Origin: Amaranthus tricolor
Lineage: Eukaryota; Streptophyta; Magnoliopsida; Caryophyllales; Amaranthaceae
Length of the DNA stretch: 64,000 nt
NCBI RefSeq assembly: GCF_026212465.1
Contig: NC_080056.1
Coordinates: forward strand, 21,866,482 to 21,930,481
Direction of reading: 5' to 3'
The notes below the pieces were generated by a model. The model was not told the origin of the DNA, ran no database searches, and saw nothing but the letters and a program-made list of their open reading frames with translations. Each line of letters begins with the position of its first letter. Within the stretch, counting starts at the first letter, position 1. A program made the translations under genes and the position numbers. Shown here one piece after another: positions 1 to 10,802 of this stretch.

Positions 1-544
1 ATGGATCGTATTCAGACTCCAGCTCTGATTCTGGAGAAGACGGGGATGATTAGGACTTCGATATAGCAAGTTACGATGAGGGTGCTGACACTTGGGATGC
101 TTGGCGCTAGATGTTCTATTCCTTTTTATTTTGTTTTCGCATTTTTTTTCTTTGAGATATTTTAAGTTGTATCTTTTTAATCAAATAAGTGATAAGGTAA
201 TAATGTAACTCTTGCATGAGGCAACTTTCGATGTATTAAAAGATATATATATAAAATATTGAAGTGTGTTTGCTGTTTCTTTCGGTGTTGTAAGTTTGTG
301 CATTACATACGTAATTTCCTTTTTGTAAGTATATACATATATACATAAAACAATAACAATAACAATAATAGTAAAATAACGTTAATAATGATAATGATAA
401 TACTTATATATATGTATATATATCTAGGGATATAACGAACAAGTAAACGACTGTTAGGGTTACCCCACAAACCTTGTTCTTTCTCCAAAGGCTACGAATC
501 TTAGGACTTTCTTTTGATTTGTACCTTTCTTTCGCTTGCAGAAG
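1..544 (+). other. 5' leader of the chromovirus, with a possible intron
   Basis: This is the untranslated stretch between the unseen 5' LTR and gag. Positions 3-110 read, in frame 3, as a short strongly acidic Ser/Asp/Glu-rich peptide broken by TAG at 51-53 and ended by TAG at 108-110; it could be the tail of an upstream ORF. Further on, a strong donor-like GTAAGTAT at 325-332 and a pyrimidine-rich acceptor ending TTGCAG at 541 would remove 217 nt and place the exon junction four bases before the gag ATG. The intron is an inference from splice-site resemblance only. Confidence 0.5.
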
Positions 545-3325
545 ATGCCTCCAATTTCTAGGAAGAGACTGTCTCGAAGTGACGCTAACCGTACGATAAG
601 AAATCTGGTGAAAGCGTTAACAAATGTAAATGCACCCCGAGAGAAGTCTTTGTCAGAGTTAGCCTCAGAAATGAGCAAAAGGATTAGCCAGAGTAAACCC
701 TCGACTTTCGATGGTAAGGGAGAACCATCGGAACTGGAACTTTGGTTAAGAGAATTTGACAAACTTTTCGATGTAGTAGAGTGCCCAGAAGAATTAAAAG
801 TCAATCAAGCTGCCTTTTATTTGGTGGGAGAAGCCGATTACTGGTGGGCAAACAGTAGATCAGGGTTGTTAGAGCAAGCTGAGGGGGACTTTGCTTGGGA
901 TTTGTTCAAGAGGGCTCTGCGAGAGAAATTTTATCCGCTGCATGTTAGAAAGGATAAGTCGAACGAGTTTGCGCGATTGGAGATGGGCAGTATGACGGTA
1001 GACGAGTATTACCACAAATTTATGGAATACCTCAAGTATTGTCCTGATGATGTACCCACCGAGGAGAAAAAGATGCAACGCTTTGAGCTAGGGTTGTCTT
1101 TCGATATTCAAAAGCATATTGAGAGTGACCGATATAACACACTGGAGCAGATGTATAAGCGGGCATCACAAATAGGGAATATTTTGAGGAAAGAAAAGGA
1201 AAAAGAGAAGGGTATTGTCCCAGAGAAAAGGAAGGAAGTTTCTGGCCAGGTTTTGGAGAATATGCCGGGCTCTTATCATAAGAAAGCAAGGAATTTTGGA
1301 ATTTACCAGGGAGGCGGGTCTAATTCGAATTCAGGAATTAGGAACAACGCGAAGTTTGCTAAGCCATTATTGGATCGAGATGGCAATGAGAGGAGGTATT
1401 TTTGTAAGAGGTGCAAGAAAAATCATCCGGCAAAGGATTGTGAAGGAAATCTGATCGAATGTAACTTTTGCCACAAGAAGGGGCATAGAGAGTTTGAATG
1501 CTACATTAAGAAAGGGAGTGGAGGTCAACACCCGAGTGGCCAGAACCGACAGCAAAATTTAAACAACGCTGGTGGTCAAGCCAGTCAACAGCACGGGAAT
1601 GGAAATCGTGGCAATGCTGGTCAGAGGTTCCAACGACCTTTTTATGGCGGGCAAGGCCGAGTAGAGGGGAATCGAGTAGAAGGGTCAGAGATGCAGCGCG
1701 GGGGAAATCACGTGGGAGGAAATAATGTACAGCCGGCGAGCGGAAGGGTATCTGCGGTCAGTGCAAGAGAAGCTGACCAGGCGACAGATGTGGTTACAAG
1801 TACGTTCGCCATTCATTCTATAGCTGTGAATGTATTGTTTGATTCGGGAGCTACATGCTCATTTCTTGCAAAGAGTAAAGTGAACGAGTTGAATTTGGAG
1901 ACCTTTGAAAAGGTTTCTTATACGGTGGCTGTACCATCGGGGAAATTGTACAGTTGTGAAAAACTATATAGGGATGTACCCTTAAGGATAGGGAAGGTAG
2001 TCTTTCCTAGCGACTTGTATGTGTTAGATATGGAAGGTTTAGAAGTAATTTTGGGGATGGATTGGTTGGGAAGGTATAAGGCCATTATTGAATGCAGAGA
2101 GCAGAGAGTTTTGCTGGAAGGACCACGTGGAGAAAGTGTTAGATATAGGAAGTTTCCCAAGGGACCCAGGACGAATTTGGTGTCGACCTTAGAGTTGCAA
2201 AGACTTGTGAGGCAAGGACACCCTTTGTATTTATGTCATATCAGTCAGGGGGATAAGGAAGAAGGAAATCCCCAGGATATTGCTGTGGTGAATGAATTTT
2301 TGGATGTTTTCCCGGACGAGATTCCCGGAATGCCACCTCAACGGGAAATTGACTTCACGATTGATTTGGTACCGGGGGCTGGACCGATTTCAAAGGCCCC
2401 TTATCGTATGGCTCCAAAGGAGATGGAGGAGTTGAAGTCTCAACTGGAAGAATTGTTGGATAAAGGTTATATTCGACCTAGTATTTCACCTTGGGGCGCT
2501 CCAGTTCTGTTTGTGAGAAAGAAAGATGGTAGTCTAAGGTTATGTATCGACTACAGGGAGCTAAACAAGGTAACAGTTAAGAATAGATACCCGTTGCCCC
2601 GGATAGATGACTTGTTTGATCAATTGAGAGGAGCCGAAATCTTTTCGAAGATCGACTTAAGATCGGGTTATCATCAGCTAAGAATAGCTGAAGGGGATAT
2701 ACATAAAACCGCTTTCAGAACGCGTTATGGACATTATGAGTTCACGGTGATGCCGTTTGGGTTGACAAATGCTCCGGCCGCGTTCATGTGCTTAATGAAC
2801 CAAGTGTTTAGTGCGTACTTGGATAAATTCGTCGTTATCTTTATCGATGACATATTGGTCTATTCGAAGGACCAAGAAGAACATCAGGAACATCTACGTT
2901 TCGTCCTGCAAACCCTGCGAGAAAATAAGTTGTACGCAAAGTTGTCAAAGTGCGAATTTTGGTTGGATAAGGTATCGTTTTTGGGTCACTTTGTCTCTAA
3001 GGAAGGTATTTCAGTGGACCCGATAAAAGTGGAGGCAGTTCGAAGTTGGCCGACACCGAAGAATGTCACCGAGGTACGAAGTTTCCTAGGTTTGGCCGGG
3101 TATTATCGTCGTTTTGTTAAGGATTTTTCGCGTATTGCTCGGCCCATGACCTCGTTAATGAAGAAAGAGAAGAAGTTCGAATGGACGGGTGAATGTGAAC
3201 AGGCCTTCATGACTTTGAAGAAAAGGTTAACTACGGCTCCTGTTCTTACTCTACCTGACCCTAAGTTGGATTATACTGTTTACAGTGACGCGTCGAAGAA
3301 AGGGTTGGGTTGTGTTCTGATGTAG
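545..3325 (+). CDS. Chromovirus gag-protease-RT-RNase H (5' portion of gag-pol)
   Basis: This is the first part of a single-frame polyprotein. I start at ATG 545 rather than the in-frame TTG at 536, because 536-544 overlaps a splice-acceptor-like sequence. In order: capsid-type gag (~residues 50-200), a CCHC knuckle [14 protein letters not shown] (~303-316), an aspartic protease core [11 protein letters not shown] (Asp ~433), reverse transcriptase with FIDDILVYS (~765), and the start of RNase H with [14 protein letters not shown] (~912). It is truncated by TAG at 3323-3325. The same frame continues immediately in the next entry, and related elements normally have Gln at this point, so a CAG-to-TAG change is likely. 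Its products would form particles and copy the element RNA. Codon use is uniform and no frameshift is seen. Confidence 0.92.
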   Translation: MPPISRKRLSRSDANRTIRNLVKALTNVNAPREKSLSELASEMSKRISQSKPSTFDGKGEPSELELWLREFDKLFDVVECPEELKVNQAAFYLVGEADYWWANSRSGLLEQAEGDFAWDLFKRALREKFYPLHVRKDKSNEFARLEMGSMTVDEYYHKFMEYLKYCPDDVPTEEKKMQRFELGLSFDIQKHIESDRYNTLEQMYKRASQIGNILRKEKEKEKGIVPEKRKEVSGQVLENMPGSYHKKARNFGIYQGGGSNSNSGIRNNAKFAKPLLDRDGNERRYFCKRCKKNHPAKDCEGNLIECNFCHKKGHREFECYIKKGSGGQHPSGQNRQQNLNNAGGQASQQHGNGNRGNAGQRFQRPFYGGQGRVEGNRVEGSEMQRGGNHVGGNNVQPASGRVSAVSAREADQATDVVTSTFAIHSIAVNVLFDSGATCSFLAKSKVNELNLETFEKVSYTVAVPSGKLYSCEKLYRDVPLRIGKVVFPSDLYVLDMEGLEVILGMDWLGRYKAIIECREQRVLLEGPRGESVRYRKFPKGPRTNLVSTLELQRLVRQGHPLYLCHISQGDKEEGNPQDIAVVNEFLDVFPDEIPGMPPQREIDFTIDLVPGAGPISKAPYRMAPKEMEELKSQLEELLDKGYIRPSISPWGAPVLFVRKKDGSLRLCIDYRELNKVTVKNRYPLPRIDDLFDQLRGAEIFSKIDLRSGYHQLRIAEGDIHKTAFRTRYGHYEFTVMPFGLTNAPAAFMCLMNQVFSAYLDKFVVIFIDDILVYSKDQEEHQEHLRFVLQTLRENKLYAKLSKCEFWLDKVSFLGHFVSKEGISVDPIKVEAVRSWPTPKNVTEVRSFLGLAGYYRRFVKDFSRIARPMTSLMKKEKKFEWTGECEQAFMTLKKRLTTAPVLTLPDPKLDYTVYSDASKKGLGCVLM

Positions 3326-5200
3326 GACCGTAAGGTGATTGCTTATGCATCTCGACAGCTGAAGGTACATGAGGTCAATTATCCGACCCATGATCTGGAA
3401 TTAGCCGCTATAGTTTTCGCTCTCAAGATATGGCGGCATTACTTGTATGGCGTTAAGTGTAGGATTTACACGGATCACCAGAGTCTAAAATACCTCTATA
3501 CCCAACCTGACTTAAATATGCGACAACGTCGGTGGTTAGAGTTGATGACAGATTATGACCTGGAGTTCATATATCACGAAGGGCGAGCGAACTTGGTGGC
3601 CGATGCTTTGAGTAGGAAGTCTAGTCACTCGCTGTCTGCCCTGGACGGAGTTGAAGAGTTGCATCGGGATTTTGCTAGGCTGAACTTGGAAATAGTACGT
3701 AAAGGTGAATTACAGGGGTGTTTGAGTGCCTTGGCTATTCGACCTTCGTTCTTTGAGGAAATTTTGAATTCCCAGGATAAAGACCCGAAACTTTTGAAAT
3801 TAAAGGATCAAGCACGGGAAGGAACAGCAGAGGGATTCCTTGTCCATGAAGATGGAAGCTTGAGGTTCAAGGGTCGTTGGTGTTTACCGACAGGGGAGGA
3901 ATCTTTGAAGGAACGTATCCTGGAAGAAGCCCATTGTACGAAATTTTCAGTACATCCGGGTGGTGACAAGATGTACCAAGATCTAAAGTTAATGTTTTGG
4001 TGGTCGGGGATGAAGAAAGATATTGCAGAGTATGTCTCACGCTGTCTGACCTGTCAGAAGGTTCAAAGTGAGCATAAGAGACCAGGAGGATTATTGCAAC
4101 CGTTAGAGATACCAGTATGGAAGTGGGATGATATCTCTATGGATTTTGTTGTGGGTTTACCTCGAACGAAAGCAGGTAATGATGCCCTATGGGTTATAGT
4201 TGATCGTTTGACTAAGTCGGCACGTTTCATCCCTATGCACTGTCGCTGGGAAATGGAACAATTGGCACGAGCCTACATTAAGTATGTCGTTCGATTCCAC
4301 GGTGTACCCCGTACTATTGTGTCAGATAGAGACACCCGATATCTGTCACAGTTTTGGCAGACCTTGCAGCAGGCATTGGGTACAACATTACTCCATAGTA
4401 CGTCGTTTCATCCGCAGACGGATGGACAGACAGAACGAACGAATCAGATACTGAAGGATATGTTGCGCGCAATTGCCATGGAGTGGCAAGGGTCTTGGGA
4501 TGAACATTTGGATCTAGTAGAGTTTTCTTACAACAACAGTTATCAAGCTTCTATACAGATGGCCCCATTCGAGGCTTTGTATGGGCGTCGTTGTCGCAGT
4601 CCGGTTTATTGGGACGATTTTACTGAAGCGGTGACCTTAGGACCTGAATTGTTGTTTCAGATGAAAGAGAAGGTACGATTGATAAGGGATCGGTTGAAAG
4701 CAGCACAGGATCGCCAAAAGTCGTATGCTGATTTGAAACGACGGCCGGAGGAGTTCACCGTAGGAGAACAGGTGTTACTTCGCGTATCACCCTTGCGCGG
4801 AGTAGTACGTTTTGGTGCTCGGGGAAAGTTGAGCCCTCGATTCATAGGGCCGTATGAAGTTTTGGAACGTGTGGGTAAGGTGGCTTATCGGTTAGCTCTT
4901 CCGAACTCTTTAGTGAAGGTACATGATGTATTCCATGTGTCTCAACTAAAGCGGTATCATGCCGCAGCCACTCATGTTTTAGATCCCGAACCTTTGGATT
5001 TGGATGCATCTTTGTCGTACCCAGAGCAACCGATTCGAATCTTGGACAAGAAGGTCCGTAGCACTCGACGGAAGGATATAGTTATGGTAAAAGTCCTGTG
5101 GTCAAATCACGAGCGTGAAGCGGCTACTTGGGAAACAGAAGACGCTATGCGAGAAAAGTACCCTCACCTTTTTCAGGTCAGTAGAGTTACGGGGACGTAA
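3326..5200 (+). CDS. Chromovirus RNase H-integrase-chromodomain (3' portion of gag-pol)
   Basis: This continues the upstream polyprotein in the same frame after one in-frame TAG; the first Met is at 3335, but a functional copy would not start here. It holds the rest of RNase H ([10 protein letters not shown], then TDHQSLKYL), an integrase zinc-binding H-H-C-C region (His ~3932 and ~3953, CLTC ~4043), an integrase core with [15 protein letters not shown] and DGQTERTNQ supplying the D-D-E triad, the [12 protein letters not shown] motif typical of the integrase C-terminus, and a chromodomain at about 5025-5180 ([16 protein letters not shown]). In chromoviruses this domain steers integration by binding chromatin marks. 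The stop at 5198-5200 is the natural end. Confidence 0.92.
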   Translation, partial: DRKVIAYASRQLKVHEVNYPTHDLELAAIVFALKIWRHYLYGVKCRIYTDHQSLKYLYTQPDLNMRQRRWLELMTDYDLEFIYHEGRANLVADALSRKSSHSLSALDGVEELHRDFARLNLEIVRKGELQGCLSALAIRPSFFEEILNSQDKDPKLLKLKDQAREGTAEGFLVHEDGSLRFKGRWCLPTGEESLKERILEEAHCTKFSVHPGGDKMYQDLKLMFWWSGMKKDIAEYVSRCLTCQKVQSEHKRPGGLLQPLEIPVWKWDDISMDFVVGLPRTKAGNDALWVIVDRLTKSARFIPMHCRWEMEQLARAYIKYVVRFHGVPRTIVSDRDTRYLSQFWQTLQQALGTTLLHSTSFHPQTDGQTERTNQILKDMLRAIAMEWQGSWDEHLDLVEFSYNNSYQASIQMAPFEALYGRRCRSPVYWDDFTEAVTLGPELLFQMKEKVRLIRDRLKAAQDRQKSYADLKRRPEEFTVGEQVLLRVSPLRGVVRFGARGKLSPRFIGPYEVLERVGKVAYRLALPNSLVKVHDVFHVSQLKRYHAAATHVLDPEPLDLDASLSYPEQPIRILDKKVRSTRRKDIVMVKVLWSNHEREAATWETEDAMREKYPHLFQVSRVTGT

Positions 5201-5363
5201 CTTCTTAAGGGGGGTAGAGGGCGATAGGAATTTCGCGCAACGAATGTTAAATCTTTGTTTTGGTAGTTGCGTTTTACTCATGAGTCATGATGTGCATGTG
5301 TGTTCGGTGTTTTCCGTTGCCACATAAGTTACGAGGACGTAACTTCTTTTAAGGGGGGTAGTC
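5201..5363 (+). promoter_or_regulatory. Polypurine tract region, partly duplicated
   Basis: AAGGGGGGTAGTC at 5351-5363 directly precedes the LTR and is the expected primer for plus-strand DNA synthesis. A near copy of the block (GACGTAACTTCTTAAGGGGGG and neighbours) lies at about 5193-5215, right after the pol stop, so the tract has been duplicated with about 135 bases between the copies. Nothing coding is seen between them. Confidence 0.75.
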
Positions 5364-8013
5364 TGTAACACCCCGTAATTATCGGGTTTAAAAATAATAT
5401 AATATATAATAAAATAAAATATAACAATATAAAATAAATAAGTAATATTAAATTATATTATTTTACATAATTAATTATAAGTAACAAAGTAGGTTAACTT
5501 TAACGGTAACGAGTTTTATCGCATGACGTTTTGTTTTGATTGTGATAATAACACAATAATTACTCAATTAATTAGTTTATAATTAAAAAAAAAATATAGA
5601 GATGGGAATGTGAAGGGGGGGCTGCCGGTTTGGGGTATGGGAGGAGTTTTTGTAACTCCTCTCATAATGGTGTAATTAGGAGTGTTAATTGGTCCTTGAA
5701 CTCCTTATTAATCCTAAGCATCAATGGTCTTCCTCACATTCCTCACATTCCTCACATTACCTCACACTTTCAAAAAAAAATTCAGAAATTTTCCTCTTTT
5801 GTGCTTGGTTTCGGCAGCCTTAATAAAAAAAAAATTGTTCAATTCAATCTTCAAATCAAAGGGTAAGTAGGTTGAGTTGTTAATTATAAATTTTATTTAT
5901 AAGAAATTCTAGTATGAGATTATATAATATTTCTTTCAATATGATGAAATCCTATGACTTATTAGGAGGATTGAGTATTTTACATAAGTTTTCTTTTATA
6001 ATCCTTTGATAAAATTAATTTGTTAAAAGGATTAAATCATATCTCTGTTATGCACAATTTTTCCTTGTTTTATATTCTTTAACAAAGTTTAAATTTGTTA
6101 TAAGAATAAAGTTTATTCAAAGGTTAAAAATGTATTTATTTTATGGCTTATATTTCTCTAGCAAGATGTTAGTTTGTTAGATGAAATTTTAAGTGTATGG
6201 AATAAGTATTGTAGGTAGCCATGAGTTATAAATCCTTTAACAAAATTTGATTTGTTTAAAGGATTTGTCCTTATATATGTGTTTGATTCAAAAATGATAA
6301 TATATGATTCTCTACAAAATTTTAATTTGATAAGAGAATCAAGTATTTAATTTAATTGTCATGGGTTATGAAACTTTAATTGCTTTTGAAGGATCTTGTG
6401 GATGAATATATTTAAATTGTTAGTTTTGTGTTTTTGATGATGGTTTGGATTGTTGATGGGATTTTATGTATTGTTACATGTGTGGAAATATCAAGTAGAT
6501 GGTGGGATATGAGATTTGGTTTTATTTGTTTTATTTTAGTAAAAGGTAAATTTGGTTTTTGTTAGGTATATTTTGATATGAGGATTTAAAAAGGATTAAA
6601 TAATTGAAATAGAAAAAAATATATATATAAATATAATAAAAATAATTTAAGCAGCGGGAATTTTCGGACAGCAGCTGCTGCCTCGGTAGTGGCGCCCCGA
6701 TCCGAGTATCGGGTGTGTTTCGTTGCGGTTTTATTTAACCGATGTTTTTTTTTAAAAAACTCGTAAAACGTTTAAAATAATTAAAAATAGTAATCGAATG
6801 CTAGAAATTATGAAATTTGGTACCCAAGATAATTGATGCGTTCCGGACGCAGCGGTGAAGTCGGATTTTTAATTTGAATTTTCTAAACTGTCCGATTTGG
6901 CCATAAAAGTTTCTGGTCAGAATGGGAATTTCGGAGCGAACATGAATTGGATGAAAACATTTGAAATTATCAAGTCTTTGTGATATTTTAGTAGTATGGA
7001 GTGGATTTTTGTGAAAACCCGTTATTAAACGTGGTCGTTTTGTGTGTTTGTTAATTAGGACCTCGATTCATAAGAGGGTGAAATTCTTGTCGTGCTTGAA
7101 CGTTGTTGGAATTGCTGTGCTTAAAGGTACACGCTTAGACCATACTGTTACTTGGTTGTGCAAGTAATGTTGTTTTATTCCTAATCAAGGCATTGTAATC
7201 ACATAAGGATTCGACACCTCAAATAATATGAAATGATTATGTGGAAATTGAGAATTTATGGATATGTTACCCAAAAGGGTTAACAAATGAATTGGAAAAT
7301 TATCAACTATTTTTCCCATGGCTTTCAGGGATCTTTATGATCACCATGGGGGTATGCATACTTAACCTTTGGCGACCCGAACAGGACGGGCAACGTCTTA
7401 GGTAGGTGGTTGCCTTGGGATTAGCTCTCCTAAGTGTATTCCACCAAACAAATTGGAAATATGACTTGCACGACCCGCACATGTCGGGCAACGTTGCAAG
7501 GTTGGAAATAATGAACAAAGATTACATAATAGAGCCTTTGCATGCTAGGGTAAACTCAATGCTTGTATTCAACCTGTTTAATATATGTATGAAGTCTCTG
7601 ACGTGTATTGGTTGTTCTTTGGAACCTGCTACGTGTTATCATACGACGTGCAGCAGGTTAATCGCAGGAGGGGGCTGGAGTGAGGATTCAGCTTAGAACT
7701 CGTAACCATCAAGTCTAGACTTACTTTGTAATGAGTCTAAATAATTCAGTTTATGTAACCAAAGTTTGTGATGTTTTCTTTTATCTCGTACAATTTTAGT
7801 TAGTCTAGAGGCCGATGGGCTCTCGAGTTGTATGTAAAGACTTCCGCTGTTTGTTTGGTTTTGTTTTGTTTAGCGCTATTTTCTTTGTTGACCATATTCC
7901 TTTACCGTTGGAACGTTGACGATCCGAGTAAGGATAAGTTTTCTTGCGTCCGTTTGTGAGCCGGATTCATGTTCTCACATGATATTCCGGGTCACTTAAA
8001 CCGGGCCGTTACA
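5364..8013 (+). repeat. 3' LTR of the chromovirus (2650 bp)
   Basis: The boundaries are the 6-bp inverted ends TGTAAC (5364) and GTTACA (8013), immediately after the polypurine tract. The flank at 8014 resumes a copia reading frame on the other strand. Within the LTR, about 5740-5860 looks like a transcribed leader ending at a donor-like GGGTAAGTAGG (about 5860). A pyrimidine-biased acceptor, TTTGTTAATTAG, precedes the block GACCTCGATTCATAAGAGGG near 7060-7080, which recurs in the second gypsy-like LTR at about 36090. No substantial ORF is supported. Confidence 0.9.
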
Positions 8014-8941
8014 GTTATGATTTTTAATGCTCGAATTGACATAAGAAGAGAGAATACCTGGATCGGCCGTCATATGGGATGTGGCGCCAGTGTCCATATA
8101 GTAATTGTTATCTAGACGATTGGGATTGGCAAGCATTTGTAAAGAAGCTTCAATGTGAGTAGGAGTATGATTCGGACCCATTGCTTGAGCATTATATGCT
8201 TGAGGTGCTGGACCCAAAATTCCTGGCCCATTCGGCCTTGGTCCGATAGAATAGGAAGCAGCCTATGGAGCCCATGACTGAGCTGGGTACCGACATGGTG
8301 AACTGGGCGATTGACCCAGCTAAGGTGGCGATGAATAGGAGCCTTGTTGAAACTGCCAGGGCTGCCCATTATATGGGCTCGATTGTTGTGGAGCTAAATT
8401 AGATGAGCGACCCTTAGTGGAATTCTTGTTATTAGACTTCTTTTGCTTGCTGTTTTCGTTTGATGCCCGAGTTGAGTTTGCATGGAAGTCTGACTGATGT
8501 GGACTGCCAGTGGAGGAAACAAGGGCGGTCTGCTAGCGGTGGGTGGTGGCCCCCTCCTTGGCAAGGCGGTTCTTGATGGTGCGCTCGGCTAGCTTAAGAC
8601 GGGATCGACAACTCTTAAAGGTAGGGAGAGGTTCTTTATTTTGAATGAAATCAACCGTTCTAGCATAGGCTTCGGGAAGGCCGGCTGTCATCTTTAGAAT
8701 TAGACGAGTATTGGGAATCGGAGCATCAACATCCGTAAGACGATCTGCAAGGGATTTGATGTGATTGCAATAGTCTTCAATGGAGGTAAAATTCTCGAAA
8801 TCAAGGTCAGCAAGTTCTTGTTCGAGATGAGAGGCTCGGGCTACTTTGTTGTCCTGGAACATTGATTCGAGACGAGCCTAGGCACCATGAGCGGTGTCAT
8901 CCTTGAGAAAAATAGCCGTGAGAAGGTCATGAGAAGGTCCA
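8014..8941 (-). pseudogene. Ty1/copia gag-protease remnant, interrupted by the chromovirus
   Basis: Read on the minus strand from 8941 downwards, this gives the C-terminal two-thirds of a copia gag (UBN2-type; LEQELADLDFENFTSIEDY around 8830-8760), a Gln/Pro-rich linker, and the protease start YYMDTGATSHMTAD near 8110-8070. The frame runs into the chromovirus LTR at 8013, so the younger element landed in the protease segment. In-frame stops (for example in the expected AHGAW segment near 8880) and frame changes mark it as dead. The remainder of the element should lie beyond the chromovirus, outside the window. Confidence 0.85.
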
Positions 8942-9149
8942 TGAAAGTAATATGATCGTTGCTTTCCATTGATTAACTTTGGGTATAAATATACAAATTA
9001 CAAGGGATAATCATGCCTACTAATTAGCTACTAATTAGGCTATAAACATGGCTAGGAAATATACACTTACCAAAATTAGTTATAAAGTCAACAACAGAAT
9101 ATATGGATATACACAGTCAAAACAGAATATATATCCATATATTCTAACA
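8942..9149 (-). repeat. Probable short copia LTR joined to truncated gag
   Basis: On the minus strand the segment begins TGTTAGAATATATGG (9149 downward), contains a TTGTAATTTGTATATTTATA stretch typical of short copia LTRs, and ends ...TTACTTTCA at 8942. It lies directly upstream of the gag remnant with no primer-binding site and no room for the gag N-terminus, so a deletion probably joined the LTR to mid-gag. The boundaries are inferred from TG/CA ends only; no second LTR is in the window. Confidence 0.55.
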
Positions 9150-9276
9150 CTAAATAACATGTTGAGTACGTCTTCCCCTTGCTCTCCAAAGGTATATAAA
9201 GCAAAAGGGATGAATTTGTAGCCATTCTCCTCACACTTACCAGTGTACTTTTTCGTCTTTCTTTCTTCAGCATTAG

Positions 9277-10798
9277 CTAAAGAAGCCCCAGGTGCGAGAC
9301 TCCTGTACTAGCAAAGGGCGAGCCTGCAGTGACATCCAAACATGCATCTTTTCCATGAAGCCAATTAAACAGAAGGAGACCCTCAGGTCTAAGCTCTTTC
9401 CCTGCCTCTGAATAAAACCACATCAGCGCCTCCTTACGGACCGAAATCCTAGATTTGCAACAGATATCCATAAGCATGTCCCAAACCAAATTGTGCCAAA
9501 ACTTCACGCCAATCTCATGGGAATAATGGACAGCGTGATCGCCCCATTTATCCATTTTGGGATTATTAGCAGAAAATATTTGGGCGTGTGGTTCGCGAGT
9601 GGAGCTAAGAATGCCACTTGTCTTGGGGTGAGCATTTAACTAGGCATAAGGCTTTTCTCAGCAACATTAAAATAAGCCCTTACCAGCTATTACATCAATA
9701 GAGGACAACAGGTTCATCATTGAGAGAAAAAGCTTTGGAGCCACAAAAATCTCAGAAGAGACCAAGAGCACGTTGAAAAGCCGAACCCAAGGAAGAAAGA
9801 TTGCTATTTTCCAAACATTAGCTTGGAGCGAGCTGGTTTGAAGACGAGAACTGAGGAAGGCATAGTTAATAACATCGTCTACTGAGTAGATGCCAAGCCT
9901 ACCCATCTTACTAGGGAGGGTCGCTAACCTCCATTAGGGCTATGCAAAATTACACGGGACCGGCAGTCTAGACCGGAACCGGCCGGTTGAACTCGGACCA
10001 AAATCGGTCTGGATCGGAAGCATCAAGCCTGATCTCTGGTCCATATTTATTCTCGAGTCCGGGTTCCGGTCCGGCGCAATCGAAACCCGAAAAATTTAGG
10101 GTTAGACCGGTTACATACAGTGAATATGAAATATTTTCCCAACTTTCACATATAAATAGGAACCCTCCTAAATTAAAATAATTGAATCCCAAAAAATCAA
10201 TTTGTGATTAAGCAATTGAAACCCAAAAAATAAATTTTTAATTTTGCTACTATTTCTACAATAGTTATAGAAAAAAATACTTTAAAAATATTTCAAATTG
10301 GTTTTTATGGCTTGTACTTTAATTTTTTTTTTTTTTTGCTTTCTTCTTGAATTAATTTAGTTCTTGTGTGAGTTGATATTTTTTGAAATTGTAATGAGTT
10401 AAAAAAAGTATGAGTTAAAAAGTAGTTGGGCCAAATCTGGACCGAACTGGTATTTTTCAGGGTCAGATCAGAACCGAACCAGAGGTAACAGATCCGGTTT
10501 CAGGTCCTTAAAATTTCAAAATCCGATCTTCTGGTCCAAGCGATTCCTTTCCGGTCTGGTCCGGGTTTAAACTGGTGCACATTCCTAACCTCCATTGCCA
10601 ATCTCCAAAACTTGGTCGAGAGGTTGTAACAACTTTCTCCAAAGAAGAGCGCGAAGCATGATCAAACTGGACCTGCGCGTCCACAAACCAATCTGAAGGG
10701 CAAGTCCTTAACGCGCAAAATAACCTTTCAACCCCAGCACAATAGCGATGAAGGAGAAACTCACGTTGTGGATCACGGAGTTTGCTAACAACTACCAT
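9277..10798 (-). pseudogene. Plant reverse-transcriptase-associated protein remnant, endonuclease-like tail
   Basis: Three minus-strand pieces belong to one protein. Piece 10798-10589 includes LRDPQREFLLHRYCAGVERL and SFGDWQWRL, piece 9934-9667 includes GRLGIYSVDDVINYAFLSSR, and piece 9555-9277 includes DKWGDHAVHYSHEIGVKFWH then LRPEGLLLFNW and CLDVTAGSPF. I recognise this as a family recurring in plant genomes, often annotated as a reverse-transcriptase domain protein. The His/Cys-containing GDHAVH segment followed by an LRP...CLDVT pattern is reminiscent of a restriction-like endonuclease tail of non-LTR elements, but that is inference. The frame between the first two pieces is cut by the MITE at 9935-10587. 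Further decay lies between 9667 and 9555. Confidence 0.6.
9935..10587. mobile_element. hAT-type MITE (653 bp) with 8-bp TSD
   Basis: The ends are imperfect inverted repeats: TAGGGCTATGCA at the left and TAGGAATGTGCA read from the right. The flanks are identical 8-mers ACCTCCAT at 9927-9934 and 10588-10595, the target-duplication length of hAT elements. Subterminal regions are full of GACCGG/CCGGTC-like words in both orientations, as in many hAT MITEs, and the centre is AT-rich with no transposase. Removing the element and one duplicate makes the flanking minus-strand coding frame continuous, which confirms the boundaries independently. Confidence 0.9.
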
Positions 10799-10802
10799 GA
10801 GC

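Larger units (their letters stand above)
1..8013 (+). mobile_element. Ty3/gypsy chromovirus (Tekay/Del-type), 5' LTR outside window
   Basis: The element comprises a leader (1-544), a gag-pol reading frame (545-5200), a polypurine tract and a 3' LTR (5364-8013). The order gag, CCHC knuckle, protease, RT, RNase H, integrase, chromodomain, together with an LTR starting TGTAACACCCCG, fits the Tekay/Del branch of plant chromoviruses. It sits inside a minus-strand copia protease reading frame that resumes at 8014. The five bases after the LTR are GTTAT; the matching upstream target duplication would lie outside the window. Apart from one nonsense codon the coding region is intact, so the insertion looks fairly young. 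Confidence 0.93.

Noticed and set aside
3314..3334. Programmed UAG readthrough between two halves of gag-pol
   Set aside because: The stop lies within RNase H, where readthrough would make no functional separation; a single nonsense substitution is simpler.
7406..7696. 96-codon ORF inside the chromovirus LTR
   Set aside because: No recognisable domain; lies in an LTR with clear boundaries and overlaps an antisense ORF.
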